Source of the DNA: Owenia fusiformis
Taxonomy: Eukaryota > Annelida > Polychaeta > Sabellida > Oweniidae
Reading direction: 5' to 3'
Length of the DNA stretch: 64,000 nucleotides
Assembly: GCA_903813345.2 (NCBI GenBank)
Contig: CAIIXF020000002.1
Location: 18,240,813 to 18,304,812, forward strand
A program made the position numbers and the translations under genes. The notes beneath the pieces were generated by a model. The model saw nothing but the letters and a program-made list of their open reading frames with translations. It was not told where the DNA came from and searched no databases. Shown piece after piece: positions 1-9,646 of the stretch. Every line of letters begins with the position of its first letter. Position 1 is the first letter of the stretch.

Positions 1-634
1 TATGGCGGCTCCAGGCGAATCAACTGGATCAGTCCATTTTTAAGAAATAAGGGAAGTTCTGTAAAATCCAGTTTATTGAAATTGTCTTTGAGATAAAGTA
101 ATCCGTTTATAATGATTTTGAAAACGTTATCCAAAGAGTGATTGCGTTCAAATAATACATGTACAACAGCCAATATAAATTCTTGTATTAGAAACCGGTT
201 TGTCTTGCTTTGTTTCATTTGTAGGATATTTCATATGCCAAGCTGTGTGCTATTACGTTATGGGGAAATTTAGATGCCAATTTTTCCTTATTATACACAA
301 ATAGAAGATCCTGAAACTTCACCCATAAATGTGGAATTGATTTGTCAAAATAAAAGTCACCCTTTTATAAATGTGTGACGATCTATAATATACTTATGCT
401 ATATAACAGTTAGAGGTGTGGACACAACGACCTCGAACCTGTGAACCCTTGAGTATTATTCCGGGATCGGGCCTTTTATACTAAACGGTGAGCAACACCA
501 GAAACGAGCGTTCGATTTGCTAAACGATATGCGTCACCCTTTAAAGGGATCCCAATAAGACTGTACCTTTGTACTTTACTTATCATATCAGGTACATGTG
601 GTTTCTTAGTTTATTGATAAAAAATGTACTTACA
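1..634. other. no gene recognised
   Basis: AT-rich sequence. I see no convincing open frame, splice-site pair, RNA gene or repeat shared with the rest of the window. Confidence 0.5.
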
Positions 635-639
635 GATAA

Positions 640-832
640 CAGGCCCGTAGCCATGGGGGTTCGGGCGAACCCCCCCCCCCCCTCCCTCGTCAAAATATCT
701 TTCAAAATCATGCAGTTTTTCACCATTCTGACTATTTTTTGAGTGATTTTTGGCCAAATTTGCCAAAGTGACCCCCCCCCTAGAATTTTAGGGAAAAGCG
801 AAACCCCTTAGAAAATTCTGGCTACGGGCCTG
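640..832. mobile_element. 193-bp MITE with 14-bp TIRs and 5-bp TSD
   Basis: The left end CAGGCCCGTAGCCA (640-653) is repeated exactly inverted at 819-832. GATAA flanks both sides (635-639 and 833-837) as a target-site duplication. There is no coding capacity; the interior is C-tract rich and partly self-complementary. The CAGG start and 5-bp TSD suggest a hAT-related non-autonomous element, which is inference. A second element with the same style of ends and a 5-bp TSD lies at 59341-59568. Confidence 0.85.
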
Positions 833-837
833 GATAA

Positions 838-1575
838 GCACATTTGAAAACCTTCAGTACAAAATCATATACAAATGAATGATAGAAATGCCTGTAGAAA
901 GTCTTTTTCGCTGGGCTACACTAGGATCTGTTATTGTCAGATTTATTACAGTCGATTACTCGATGTTATTAACCAATTGATTGACCATGTGTTCATTGAT
1001 GTTTAAATCAGAATACCAACTTTTGGCTTTACTTAACTTTTGAATGACATATATACCAGAAATGATGATGTAGTGGGAGTGGTGTATTGTCAACAACGAA
1101 ATTGTGGAAAACTCTCCTGCTATAACGCCCTGCATATTACAGCATTCACCATCGCAAACTGATATACAAGTTCATTGTTCATGAAATCTGCAACATTTGA
1201 TGCATTATTTGGACCACCAGCCCTTCTGTGGCGTGATTAATGTTGCTCCACCCTATCCTGGCAGAGGAGTTTCTCACTCAGAATATATTGCACTGTTGGC
1301 TCTTCCAAAAGTGTTGGCACCATTTCCACCAATGACCACACTGAAAGAATAATATATACATGTTTCTATTAATTCAGGAAGAATGAGTAGAGTAGAACTG
1401 TCACGCCCGTTGATCCTACAAAAATGATGGAGGGGGATTAGGCATTCTGATACTCAGACCATCTCTGCTATGCACAAGAAGGACACTGAGAGAAGGCTGT
1501 GATATCTCACGATGGGGATTAGGCGATTTCTGCAAGAAAACTCAACAAATTAGGAAGATTTATTTTTTCAAGAGA
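838..1575. other. no gene recognised
   Basis: Low-complexity AT-rich DNA. Nothing supported by homology-like motifs or splice signals was found. Confidence 0.5.
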
Positions 1576-1967
1576 AAAGGACGATTCTCGGTTTGGACTA
1601 ATATCTCCTGGGCTAATATTTTTTCATGAAAAATATAGAAATATTACCCAAATTAAACTATGAATATTCAAAAGAGGACATTTAAATCTACAAGATGTAA
1701 AAATAACAAATTGGTCTGAAGCAGGGATAACGCTCAATTTGACCGATTCAATAAAATACAAGTATCGATATAGGGAAAGAAGTTCATCAGTGTACTGCGC
1801 CAATATTTTTTTGCGAAAAAACTAGAAATATTATCCAAATTAAATTTTGACCATTCAATAGAAGACATTTAAATCTATATTATGTAAAAAAATCAAATTT
1901 GTCCGAAGCAGGGATAATGCTCATTTAGATTGATGAACTTCGTTCTCCAAACCGAGAATCGTCCTTT
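1576..1967. mobile_element. foldback/MITE with internal tandem duplication
   Basis: AAAGGACGATTCTCGGTTTG at 1576 is matched by its inverse, ending at 1967 (CCAAACCGAGAATCGTCCTT). Between the ends are two direct copies of a ~186-bp segment (from about 1613 and 1799) that includes a GAGGACATTTAAATCTA-like core. A related copy in the opposite orientation is at 45193-45440, so this is a dispersed family. No coding capacity. Confidence 0.7.
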
Positions 1968-2559
1968 ACAACTGAATTGCCAAATGAATTGGCGCAATGC
2001 ATGGCAAAATATATTAGGTCATCTAGGATTTTTTTTAAACTGATACCCTTCTAAGATACGAGATCTATTAAAAAAGGCGCATCATCACCAACGTGCAAAA
2101 GTCAATGATGGAGGGGGATCACGTGTATATAAGACATGATAAGACATGCTACTTGAATTTATTTATACTCCAAATTTTCCCATTTTTCATTCTCCAGAGA
2201 TATAATATCCACAAAATAATGACTGCATCGATTTCATTTAAGCTGACGTTGTACTTAACAGGAAATGACAGAACAGGAGGTGACAAAACCATGCTGGATT
2301 TCAAACATTTTTTGAACTAAGATAACAGAGTTCTGTTTTGACCTCCAGTCTGTGTACAATGTACATGGTCAGAATGACCCTTATCATGATGAAACAACTT
2401 TTTCAGCCTTCTGAAAATGTCACTGAAAAATAGCTAAAGGAAGGAGCTTAAGAAACGTCACTGAACAGAATCTTTTGAATTTTTCAGAAAATGTGCCCAA
2501 TAAATTGCTCTTGAAAAAAAAGAACTGGAATAGTACTGGAAGTAGCCACCTGCTAATGG
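1968..2559. other. no gene recognised
   Basis: A 75-codon open run at 2093-2320 (+) has no recognisable motif, no splice context and no conserved copy. I treat it as chance. The right part grades into the tandem-unit sequence that follows. Confidence 0.45.
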
Positions 2560-2614
2560 GATGCAAGTGATTGCAAGAGATAAACTGGTCAAAATGCGAC
2601 ATCTATGGTACATG

Positions 2615-2692
2615 TAAGTCCAAGTTCCTCCACCAAAGAATATGGGTTGGCCAACAAAAGTCCACCAGTAAATATCAAACTGGGAGGCGCCC
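2615..2692 (-). pseudogene. exon-like segment W, copy 1 (3' truncated)
   Basis: Matches the 81-nt W segments at 4770-4850, 10825-10905 and 36678-36758. The acceptor TAG and the frame reading SQFDIYWWTF, then GQPI, then FFGGGTWT are kept. The donor is lost because copy 1 is fused to other unit sequence. The FGGGT end resembles the FGxGT motif of Ig J-type strands only superficially, so no function is assigned. Confidence 0.45.
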
Positions 2693-2697
2693 CTACC

Positions 2698-3171
2698 CAC
2701 TGGTGATCCGCTCGATTACGCTTATTACCGAAACGGCTCGTTTTGGTAACAAAATGTCGGAACGTCGAAGGTACGATTTTTCTTTTTTCTCTATTTCACG
2801 CGTTGTAGGCAGAATCCCCAGGACGTTTTTTCCCACAAACGTGTATCAGCATCATGTTTTAGAAAATGTAAATGTTTGCGAAAAAATAGCTCAGAAGACA
2901 ACAGAATCGCCGATTTAATTCCTCACTTAAGTTACATTAACGGTTTGGGTTAAAAGTGCAGATCTTAACTGTTTTTGAAAAACCGTTTATGTAACTTAAG
3001 TGAGGAATTAAATCGACGATTCTGTCGTCTTCTGAACTATTTGTTCGCAAATATTTACATTTTCTTAAACATATGATACTGATGTCGTTGGAATTCTGCC
3101 TACAACGTGTGAAATAAGGAAAAAAGAAAAATCGTACCTTCGATGTTCCGACATTGAGTGGATCACCAGTG
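2698..3171. mobile_element. 474-bp foldback MITE with ~200-bp arms
   Basis: Almost the whole element is one inverted repeat. CACTGGTGATCC at 2698 pairs with GGATCACCAGTG ending at 3171, and the arms continue through TCGTACCTTCGATGTTCC-type sequence to a centre near 2960. The left arm has an extra ~40 bp. CTACC flanks both ends (2693-2697 and 3172-3176) as a 5-bp TSD. The uninterrupted site is visible in the sister units near 4851 and 10906. Confidence 0.85.
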
Positions 3172-3207
3172 CTACCCCTATGCAAAACCAGGAAAAGAAT
3201 ACTTGAA

Positions 3208-3297
3208 TTAGGTAACAGGAACGTCGGTTGTAGTCATAAATGGCACGCAGCTGTTGTCGCCGTTGTGTCGTTGGTCATCGGGCTCCTCATCTCCAAG
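3208..3297 (-). pseudogene. exon-like segment B, copy 1 (C-terminal exon)
   Basis: After the acceptor TTTTCAG, 29 codons and TAA follow: LGDEEPDD, then RHNGDNSCVPF and MTTTDVPVT-stop. The phase-0 start matches the phase-0 end of segment A; the intervening intron would be only 65 bp. Copies at 4887-4976 and 10942-11031 have exactly the same length and stop. Differences include synonymous GAC/GAT changes, which supports past selection on this frame. Family unknown. Confidence 0.5.
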
Positions 3298-3362
3298 CTG
3301 AAAATGAACCGGAAAATAGACGAACTGAACTTATGTAATAACTAAATAAAAAATGTTCTTAC

Positions 3363-3509
3363 TTTGGTGCTTTGGTGACAGGAACACGAAGACCTCTCGC
3401 CCATGATATTGTTTACGTCGACTGGACCTGATGGCTCAAAGTTGTCAAAAAACTGATCCAGCTGTCGCCTTAACTTGGTGTGTTCGTTGCATCTCTCTCA
3501 TAGTTGTAC
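3363..3509 (-). pseudogene. exon-like segment A, copy 1 (in-frame stop)
   Basis: 147 nt bounded by TATCTTTCAG and GTAAGA, phase 0 to 0. It reads VQL-stop-ERCNEHTKLRRQ, then LDQFFDNFEPSGPV and GERSSCSCHQSTK. The fourth codon is TGA here, but TGC in the fragment at 41491, giving a CxxC there. Splice signals and most of the frame remain, so the copy looks recently disabled. The protein is not recognised. Confidence 0.5.
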
Positions 3510-3589
3510 CTGAAAGATACAAGATAGGAAAATGAAAAATACAAGTATAAAACAAGCAGATGTAATGTAGCTCTGTAAAAGAATGGAGT

Positions 3590-3695
3590 AGTGGAGTATA
3601 TATTTTTTAAGAATAAATTGAAATTTGGTGTTTCGTTTTTCAAAGTAGTTGCCATCTTGACTTGGCCCAATGTGAAGAAGTAATGATTCAGGCAA
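3590..3695 (-). pseudogene. exon-like segment P, copy 1 (frameshifted)
   Basis: Reads PESLLLHIGPSQDGNYFEKR then NTKFQFILK. Compared with the copy at 11300-11443 it lacks 4 nt after the ILK codons, which shifts the downstream frame. Family not recognised. Confidence 0.4.
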
Positions 3696-3744
3696 CTATC
3701 ATTACTGAGTAGTGAATCATTACTGAGTAAGTATTGGTCAACGA

Positions 3745-3796
3745 AATACAATACAATTCAAAACAATACAATACAATACAATACAAAACAATACTA
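3745..3796. repeat. (ACAAT)n-like microsatellite
   Basis: Imperfect run of AATACAATACAA units. Absent from the corresponding position of the other units (for example near 9830). Confidence 0.75.
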
Positions 3797-3824
3797 AGCA
3801 CTATATCCATGATCTTGGTCATCT

Positions 3825-4085
3825 TGTTCGTTGGTTGTCTGGTTAGTTGGTTGTTTGGTTCGTCGGATGGAGTGTTGGTTAGTTGATTGATTAATTAGTT
3901 AATTGGTTGGTTAGTTTCAACCTATTGGGTGGTCTGGTGGTTGTCTGGTTGGTTAGTTTACGTTGGTAAGAAGTAAGTTGGTTGGTTAAATTAAGCCTAC
4001 AGTATTTGGTCATTTGTTGGTCGGTTGGATGTATGGTTGGTTGGTTGGTTCTATGATTGGTTGGTTGGTTGTCTGGTTGTTTGGC
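3825..4085. repeat. TTGG-rich simple repeat in the tandem unit
   Basis: Long irregular run of GGTTGGTTGGTT/TTAGTTGG on the plus strand. It recurs at 9855-10135 at the same place in the next unit, so it belongs to the duplicated unit. Minus-strand open frames here are simple-repeat (Q/P/T/N-rich) and are not genes. Confidence 0.85.
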
Positions 4086-4186
4086 ACCTCCCCCCTCCTC
4101 TAGAGTGATGACTTCCCAAAAACTTGAATTAAGCAACCACGTCCACAATCATAAGACCCCCATCGCTCCATCAAATTCAACTAAAT

Positions 4187-4388
4187 AAAAGAGACCCTCC
4201 AATGAAATTAAACTGGAACGGTACTGGAAGTAGCCCCCCCCCACACAGACTATTGAGTGATTACCTTCCAAAAAACTTGAATTAAGCAACCCAAGCTAAA
4301 ATCTAAAATACCACAGCTCAAACAAACAAAAAATGACTTGAGACCCCCCAATAAAAGTAGAACTGGAACAGTACTGGAAGTAGCCCCC
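4187..4388. repeat. two ~150-bp internal repeats in the unit spacer
   Basis: The string AACTGGAACGGTACTGGAAG recurs ~150 bp later with few changes, followed by GTAGCCCCC each time. Further copies are at 10257-10435 and near 2521-2555. These are spacer repeats with no coding evidence. Confidence 0.6.
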
Positions 4389-4471
4389 TGCTAATGGGAT
4401 GCAAGTGATTGCAAGAGATGAAATGGTTAAACTGCGACATCTATAGTACATGTAAGTCCTGAGAACTCGAC

Positions 4472-4539
4472 CTAGTCCTCTCGTGGAGAAAATGTGATTT
4501 CAACAGGACCGTCTTTTCGCAGTGACTTCACCATCTGTG
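4472..4539 (-). pseudogene. exon-like segment C, copy 2
   Basis: After an acceptor-like TTTGTAG, two bases and 21 codons lead to TAG: QMVKSLRKDGPVEITF, then SPRED-stop. The copy at 10521-10588 has the same length. The copy at 11678-11735 reads QMVDSLRKDGPVEITFCS with a donor (GTACTG) in place of the stop. TCA/TCT and ATC/ATT synonymous changes between copies favour this frame. Whether the stop or the spliced form is original is unclear. Confidence 0.45.
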
Positions 4540-4769
4540 CTACAAATAGATAAAAACATGTTGTAGTACAGTAATTGTTATTTTACCTAAAACTTTACAT
4601 TAAACTTTACAATTTACTTTAAAAAACTTAATACACTACTAAACATTTACAGAATATTACAAAAGTTAAAATTTTCTCCCAATTCGATATAAACCAGTAG
4701 ACTTCCATATCTCTGATTTTGGAACATGAACTCTATCCCAGAAACCCAAACACCACCCTCCCACTTTAC

Positions 4770-4850
4770 CTTAGAGTCCAAAATCCTCCACCAAAGACTA
4801 TGGGTTGGCCGGCAAAAGTCCACCAGTAAATATCAAACTGGGAGGTGCCC
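4770..4850 (-). pseudogene. exon-like segment W, copy 2
   Basis: 81 nt between TAG acceptor and GTAAAG donor (frame: 1 base, 26 codons, 2 bases). Reads TSQFDIYWWTFAGQPI then VFGGGFWTL. Across the four copies, third-position changes (GTT/GTC, GGC/GGT, TCC/TCT) concentrate in this frame. Its end phase does not fit segment C directly, so an exon may be missing or the boundaries differ. Confidence 0.45.
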
Positions 4851-4886
4851 CTACACGTATGCAAAACCAGGAAAGGAATACTTAAC

Positions 4887-4976
4887 TTAGGTAACAGGAA
4901 CGTCGGTTGTAGTCATAAATGGCACGCAGCTGTTGTCGCCGTTGTGTCGTTCGTCATCGGGCTCCTCATCTCCAAG
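4887..4976 (-). pseudogene. exon-like segment B, copy 2
   Basis: 90 nt: 29 codons from LGDEEPDDERHNGDNSCVPF to DVPVT plus TAA, after TTTTCAG. Intact frame; see the copy at 3208-3297. Confidence 0.5.
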
Positions 4977-5040
4977 CTGAAAATGAACCTGAAAATAGAC
5001 GAACTGAACTTATGTAATAATTGAATAAAAATGTACTTAT

Positions 5041-5191
5041 TTTGGTGCTTTGGTGACAGGAACACGAAGACCTCTCGCCCATGATACTGTAACAGTTTAC
5101 GTGGACTGGACCTCCTGGCTCAAAGTTGTCGAAAAACTGATCCAGCTGTCGCATTAACTTGGTGTGTTTGTTGCATCTCTCATAGTTGTAC
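5041..5191 (-). pseudogene. exon-like segment A, copy 2 (donor lost, frame damaged)
   Basis: Same segment as 3363-3509, but the donor GTAAGA is changed to ATAAGT and small indels (extra bases around the GPVHVN codons) break the frame. The run RQLDQFFDNFEP and GERSSCSCHQSTK is still readable. Confidence 0.45.
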
Positions 5192-5255
5192 CTGAAAGAT
5201 ACAAGAAAATGAAAAATACAACTAGGCTATACAACAAGCAGATGTAATGTAGCTC

Positions 5256-5275
5256 TGTATGTATGTATGTATGTA
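5256..5275 (-). repeat. LINE 3' microsatellite tail
   Basis: TGTATGTATGTATGTATGTA on the plus strand, i.e. ATAC repeats at the 3' end of the element, a style of tail common in CR1/L2/RTE-like LINEs. Confidence 0.8.
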
Positions 5276-5394
5276 TATCTTTATTGCCCTTTATGAAAAG
5301 GAGATACATGTATACAGTGTACAATGAAAATAATGCTGATATAACATAAATGTTAAATGAACATAGAATAAAAAATATATACAATATATAAAAC

Positions 5395-6010
5395 ACACTT
5401 TATACGACTACGTTAGATGAGTGCTAACCATCTTCCCCAAGGTCGATGTAAGCATCTCATCTAACGAACCACAGACGATATAAGATGCTACCGCTATCTC
5501 ATCGTCCAATTACAACCCTCAATGAGATCATTTGTGCAGAGAGCATAATTGAAAAAGTAAAAAAGGTTAGGTTAAGAAAGGTTAAGTATGTACATACAAT
5601 TTTATACATTATATAATACACTTATCTCATTAGTTGAGTGCAAACCATCTTCCCCAAGGTCGATGTAAGCATCTCATCCACTGAACCACAGACGATATAA
5701 GATGCTACCGCTATCTCATCGTCCAATTACAACCCTTAATGAGATCATTTTGTGCAGAGATCATAATTGAAAAAGTAAAAAAGGTTAAGTATGTACAAAC
5801 ATTTTATACATTATATAATACACTTATCTCATTAGTTGAGTGCAAACCATCTTCCCCAAGGTCGATGTAAGCAACTCATCCAATGAACCACAGACGATAT
5901 AAGATGCTACCGCTACCTCATCGTCCAATTACAACCATTTGAGAGATCATTTGTTCAGAGATCACAATTGACAGTAGATATAGATTAAGTATGTACATAT
6001 GGTTTATACC
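5395..6010 (-). repeat. three ~200-bp tandem repeats in the LINE 3' region
   Basis: Units begin near 5395, 5619 and 5821. Each contains CCATCTTCCCCAAGGTCGAT, CCACAGACGATATAAGATGC and CATCGTCCAATTACAACC, followed by an AT-rich segment. Copies 2 and 3 are closest. They lie between the LINE stop codon and its tail, so they belong to the element's 3' untranslated region. Confidence 0.85.
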
Positions 6011-6115
6011 TTATGTATATAAAATATATAGATAGATATAAAATACTTGACGCATTAATCAACAGATTTTAACCCATGGTTTGCATTAAAACGCATCCGA
6101 AATTATATAAGTCAG

Positions 6116-7234
6116 TTATGAGTTGCATTGCAAGCACGAAGCACGGAGGTGGTATTGCTCTTGCACGATAAGTGAAACCCCTCTCAAAAAATCTAAAGAC
6201 CGGGGATCATTTCTAAAGTTAATCCCTAAAATGTTGTTAATATTCATCTCTATACCAAACTTTTGGCAGTGCTCATTCAGTTTACGTCTAAACGGGGTAT
6301 AACTATTTGCTGTGCACGTTAACATAAAATGGATGACATTTTCCTGTTGAAACGTATTACACATATAACATAATTTTGACTTGTTTTCTCCGCCTCGATA
6401 TTTTGTTCCTAGAGTATGTTCGTTTGTCAGAAGTTTGACCATAATTTTGCAACCACCGAGGGCAACAGGGAACTTTCTGGCAACACACCACCATATACTT
6501 GGACTCAAAGACCTAAAATCATTCAACCTAAATAGTTCTAGACCAGTATACATAATTGATCTAACAAACGTCCTCTGTATTTGTGCTGTCGAAAGTTCTG
6601 TAAAAACAATTTTCTTCCACCTTTGTTTGGTGATTCGAGTTTTACAGTATAGCATATCGAGAATGTATTTATCCAAGTTGTATTTTATAGCACATATGAG
6701 CATGTTACGGATAGGAGAAAACACATCAAAATTTGTTTTCATATACGACAATTTTATCAACCGTATCGTGAATATGTGTTTGTAAATATTTGAGCAACGG
6801 AGTTGTAAAATACTAAAGAAAAACATCATTCGGAGGAAATCTATGTAAAAGTCTATATCAAGTAACCCAAGAGGAAATGTTGAGACTGGATTGCTAGCAG
6901 ATTGGGAAAGGGATTGAATCCTCCGTCCAATGCCTCTCTGTACTATGTTTAATTGTTCAATATCTTTTTGATGATAATTGATTACCGGAGCACCGTATGT
7001 CATACAGGGTATGGAATAAGTTTTGTATATCTGACATGCTGAAGTGGGAATAAGGCCTCCGCATTTACTTCCAATTCCCAGAAGGGCATTAAATTGAGAT
7101 TTTCCTTTTTTGCATTTATCATTTACATAATTACTGATGTCATTATCTACAGACAGTGGAATACCAACGTGTTTAGCATAATTAGATTTTTCGATCGGTA
7201 CACCTCCAATGTTTAGCTTTTGAGTGGCTCCCAA
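6116..7234 (-). CDS. LINE ORF2 C-terminal part (RT thumb, Cys-His motif)
   Basis: 372 codons in the same frame as the upstream 793-codon segment; only the TGA at 7265-7267 and ten further sense codons separate them. This part covers the region after the reverse transcriptase palm/thumb. About residue 290-308 it has a zinc-binding-like C-x2-C...H...C motif (LCYMCNTF, then VIHFMLTC), usual near the C-terminus of LINE ORF2 proteins. Its apparent Met start is internal, so it is unlikely to be a separate gene. It ends at TAA near 6116, before the 3' tandem repeats. Confidence 0.85.
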   Translation of the reverse strand: MGATQKLNIGGVPIEKSNYAKHVGIPLSVDNDISNYVNDKCKKGKSQFNALLGIGSKCGGLIPTSACQIYKTYSIPCMTYGAPVINYHQKDIEQLNIVQRGIGRRIQSLSQSASNPVSTFPLGLLDIDFYIDFLRMMFFFSILQLRCSNIYKHIFTIRLIKLSYMKTNFDVFSPIRNMLICAIKYNLDKYILDMLYCKTRITKQRWKKIVFTELSTAQIQRTFVRSIMYTGLELFRLNDFRSLSPSIWWCVARKFPVALGGCKIMVKLLTNEHTLGTKYRGGENKSKLCYMCNTFQQENVIHFMLTCTANSYTPFRRKLNEHCQKFGIEMNINNILGINFRNDPRSLDFLRGVSLIVQEQYHLRASCLQCNS

Positions 7235-7264
7235 TTCGATTTTACTGTTAAAAACAAGATATGT

Positions 7265-9646
7265 TCACTTTTGTGGGTGTACTTCATATCTCCATTGATT
7301 GCTATGTTTAGTAAGTGCGTCCAATAGGACTTGCATAATTTGAAATGAGTTTGATAGGATACACATGTCATCAGCGTAGCATGGACTGACACAGCTGGTG
7401 TCTCCTATGGTGGACCCGATACTTAGTTTAGTCATGGTTTCAATTATGTCAGACATGTATAATTGATAGAAGAGCATTGACAGCACGCCACCTTGATGTA
7501 CACCTTGGAGAATAGGAAATGAATTTGAGCGCGCACCACCTACTAGAACTGCGCACCTATAATGTTTATATAAATTGTACAATATGTTCCAAAGTTTTCC
7601 AACAACGCCACTTTTGTGGAGCTTAAAAAATAGACCATCTATCCAAACAGAGTCGAAGGCTTTGCGAATGTCTGTTATTGTAATGACTACCATTTTACCC
7701 TGTTCAACATTATCTGAAATAGTCTCCTGCACCAATAAGGAAGTGTGAACAGATGAACATTTTTCAACCGATGCCCCTTGTAACTTTGGTATCATTTTGT
7801 AGATCGGAACTTTCAAGTAAGTTAATAATATATTGTCAAAGAGTTTACGAAACATTGTCATGAGGGTTATTCCTCTAGAATTATCTTTTATGAGAGGATC
7901 TTTGCCACTTTTTGTGAGAGGGATCATTACGCCTACACAGAAATTATTTGGGATGTGCTCTGATTGAATAATTGAATTAAATAAGAGAGCAATGGATTCA
8001 TACATTTTGCTTCCGGCATATTTTAAATGTTCAGCACTGATTTGGTCATAGCCACAAGCACGCTTACAGTGAAGTGCTTTAACTGCACTGGTGACATCTT
8101 CATCGCTAATGCTTACTGCCATACCATCAATTTTGTCATCCTCGTTACATTTAATAATTGTTCTGATTTTGTTCTCAATGGTGGTTTTAAACTCAGAATC
8201 GAAATTTGGCTTATTAAGTGGGGTGGCAAGTTTCTCAAAATGACATTTCCATTGATTTCTTATCTCGTCGGCGTCTGTTATAAGTATGCCATCGTCTGAC
8301 AAAATAGGACTTACAGATCTCTTTGATGTTCTGCGATGTTTATTAACTAGGTACCAATAGAACCGTTGGTCAGTTTGTTCCGATGTATAGAGTTTTTCTA
8401 GTTCCTGTTTCTCGTACTCAATTTGGGCTGCGTGATAGGTTTTGGAGAATAACTTTTTTGAATCTTTATATTGACTACGCGCTGGATCGGATATATCACG
8501 TGACCTACCCTGAGACACCCATACACGCCATTTTGTCTTTTTATCTTTTGCTAAAACAGTTAAGGTTGAATTCCAGAACGGCTTTACATATTTCAAAAAT
8601 CTCTTTTTTGGTATATGGGCGTTAGAGGTAAGTGTCAAAATATCTAATAATTTATCTATAAAATACTCAATCTCATTGCCATTCAGAGACCTTTTGGACA
8701 TGATAGAATGTAGCTCGGCTACAATATCATTACATTGTAAGTTAATTGAACTAGTGTATGATTCCAAGATATCGTCATTGCTGAGCTTATCCCACGCATA
8801 TCCTATAGGGGCTTGTATACTCGACCGTCTGTTTATCTTAACATCAAAATTTAAAATCGTTAAAATCGGTAGATGATCTGATGTGTTGTCAGGTTCATCT
8901 TCAAACACCTTACAGGTTAGTATATTATTAGCAAGTTGGGAAGAAATAATCACGTGATCAATGTAGCTCACATGTAGTACTTCATTCCTCATCATTTCAA
9001 AAGTGTGGGTTGGACCAGTAGTTATATCCGTCATGTCAATTGCAGTTAAAATGTTCCGCTTCATAAATTCAAACAGATTGTAGCCATTGCTAGATGGATC
9101 TCCGTGTCCCCTACTTCCAGTTAATTGACCTAGATTGCTATTGACATCACCAAGAATAACTACATTGCCATCAATATTTGCTTCTTGAACAAATTGTTCA
9201 AGTGAAAATAAGACATCTTCAAAATTATCTATCACACAGTTTTGTTGTGGCAAATACACTGAAAATATGTACAAGGGCGAGTCTACCACGACCGATACCT
9301 TTAAGCAAACAATTCTATCGGTACACATTTTCTTAACGGGTATAATATAATTATCCAATGATTTGCGCCAAAATATAGCTACACCACCATTGCCCCATAC
9401 TTTCCCGCTATTAAAATCATTTAAAGATTTGCTACTGGAGCTACAACAATTAAAATCAGGATGGACGGAGTCCAACTTAAATCTATTACAATTGTAAAGT
9501 TTATGCTCGGAGAGAGCCATTATATCACATTGTGATAGCAGAGAATTAATATATAGTGACGATACGTTTAAACCTCTGCAGTTCCATTGTATGAGTCTTA
9601 AATCATTATTTGATAGAACATTTTGGGAAGTGTTGATTGCATTCAT
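7265..9646 (-). CDS. LINE ORF2: apurinic-type endonuclease + reverse transcriptase
   Basis: 793 residues up to a premature TGA. The N-terminal endonuclease/exonuclease/phosphatase domain (about 15-265) has N22 in QWNCRG, E47 in SEHKL, D167/N169 in GDVNSN, D230 in SYIDH and the terminal SDH at 256-258. The reverse transcriptase spans about 560-793: TDIRKAFDSV (first D, residue 659), QGVHQGGVLS (714-723) and YADD (757-760). All catalytic residues expected for target-primed reverse transcription are present. The frame stays open upstream of Met1 towards 9700, so the true start may be lost or further upstream. The clade (CR1/Jockey/L2-like) is inference. Confidence 0.95.
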   Translation of the reverse strand: MNAINTSQNVLSNNDLRLIQWNCRGLNVSSLYINSLLSQCDIMALSEHKLYNCNRFKLDSVHPDFNCCSSSSKSLNDFNSGKVWGNGGVAIFWRKSLDNYIIPVKKMCTDRIVCLKVSVVVDSPLYIFSVYLPQQNCVIDNFEDVLFSLEQFVQEANIDGNVVILGDVNSNLGQLTGSRGHGDPSSNGYNLFEFMKRNILTAIDMTDITTGPTHTFEMMRNEVLHVSYIDHVIISSQLANNILTCKVFEDEPDNTSDHLPILTILNFDVKINRRSSIQAPIGYAWDKLSNDDILESYTSSINLQCNDIVAELHSIMSKRSLNGNEIEYFIDKLLDILTLTSNAHIPKKRFLKYVKPFWNSTLTVLAKDKKTKWRVWVSQGRSRDISDPARSQYKDSKKLFSKTYHAAQIEYEKQELEKLYTSEQTDQRFYWYLVNKHRRTSKRSVSPILSDDGILITDADEIRNQWKCHFEKLATPLNKPNFDSEFKTTIENKIRTIIKCNEDDKIDGMAVSISDEDVTSAVKALHCKRACGYDQISAEHLKYAGSKMYESIALLFNSIIQSEHIPNNFCVGVMIPLTKSGKDPLIKDNSRGITLMTMFRKLFDNILLTYLKVPIYKMIPKLQGASVEKCSSVHTSLLVQETISDNVEQGKMVVITITDIRKAFDSVWIDGLFFKLHKSGVVGKLWNILYNLYKHYRCAVLVGGARSNSFPILQGVHQGGVLSMLFYQLYMSDIIETMTKLSIGSTIGDTSCVSPCYADDMCILSNSFQIMQVLLDALTKHSNQWRYEVHPQK

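Larger units (their letters stand above)
2560..3700 (-). repeat. tandem gene-like unit, copy 1 (W, B, A, P; C lost)
   Basis: First of three tandem ~1.6-1.7-kb units (this one, 3811-5259 plus 9706-9840 split by a LINE, and 9841-11460), with extra fragments at 36.5 and 41.5 kb. Read on the minus strand, a full unit carries exon-like segments W, C, P, A and B. In copy 1 the join at about 2616 fuses the sequence normally left of C to the middle of W at a shared AGTCC, removing C. A 474-bp MITE sits between B and W. Confidence 0.7.

Noticed and set aside
3891-4148. Minus-strand Q/P/T/N-rich open frames (also 9961-10194)
   Set aside because: Translation of the TTGG simple repeat; no coding evidence.
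4770-4850. Segment W as an immunoglobulin J-like exon (FGGGT, then donor)
   Set aside because: Only the FGGGT string fits; no V-type YxC framework or Ig domain is found upstream. Too weak to name.
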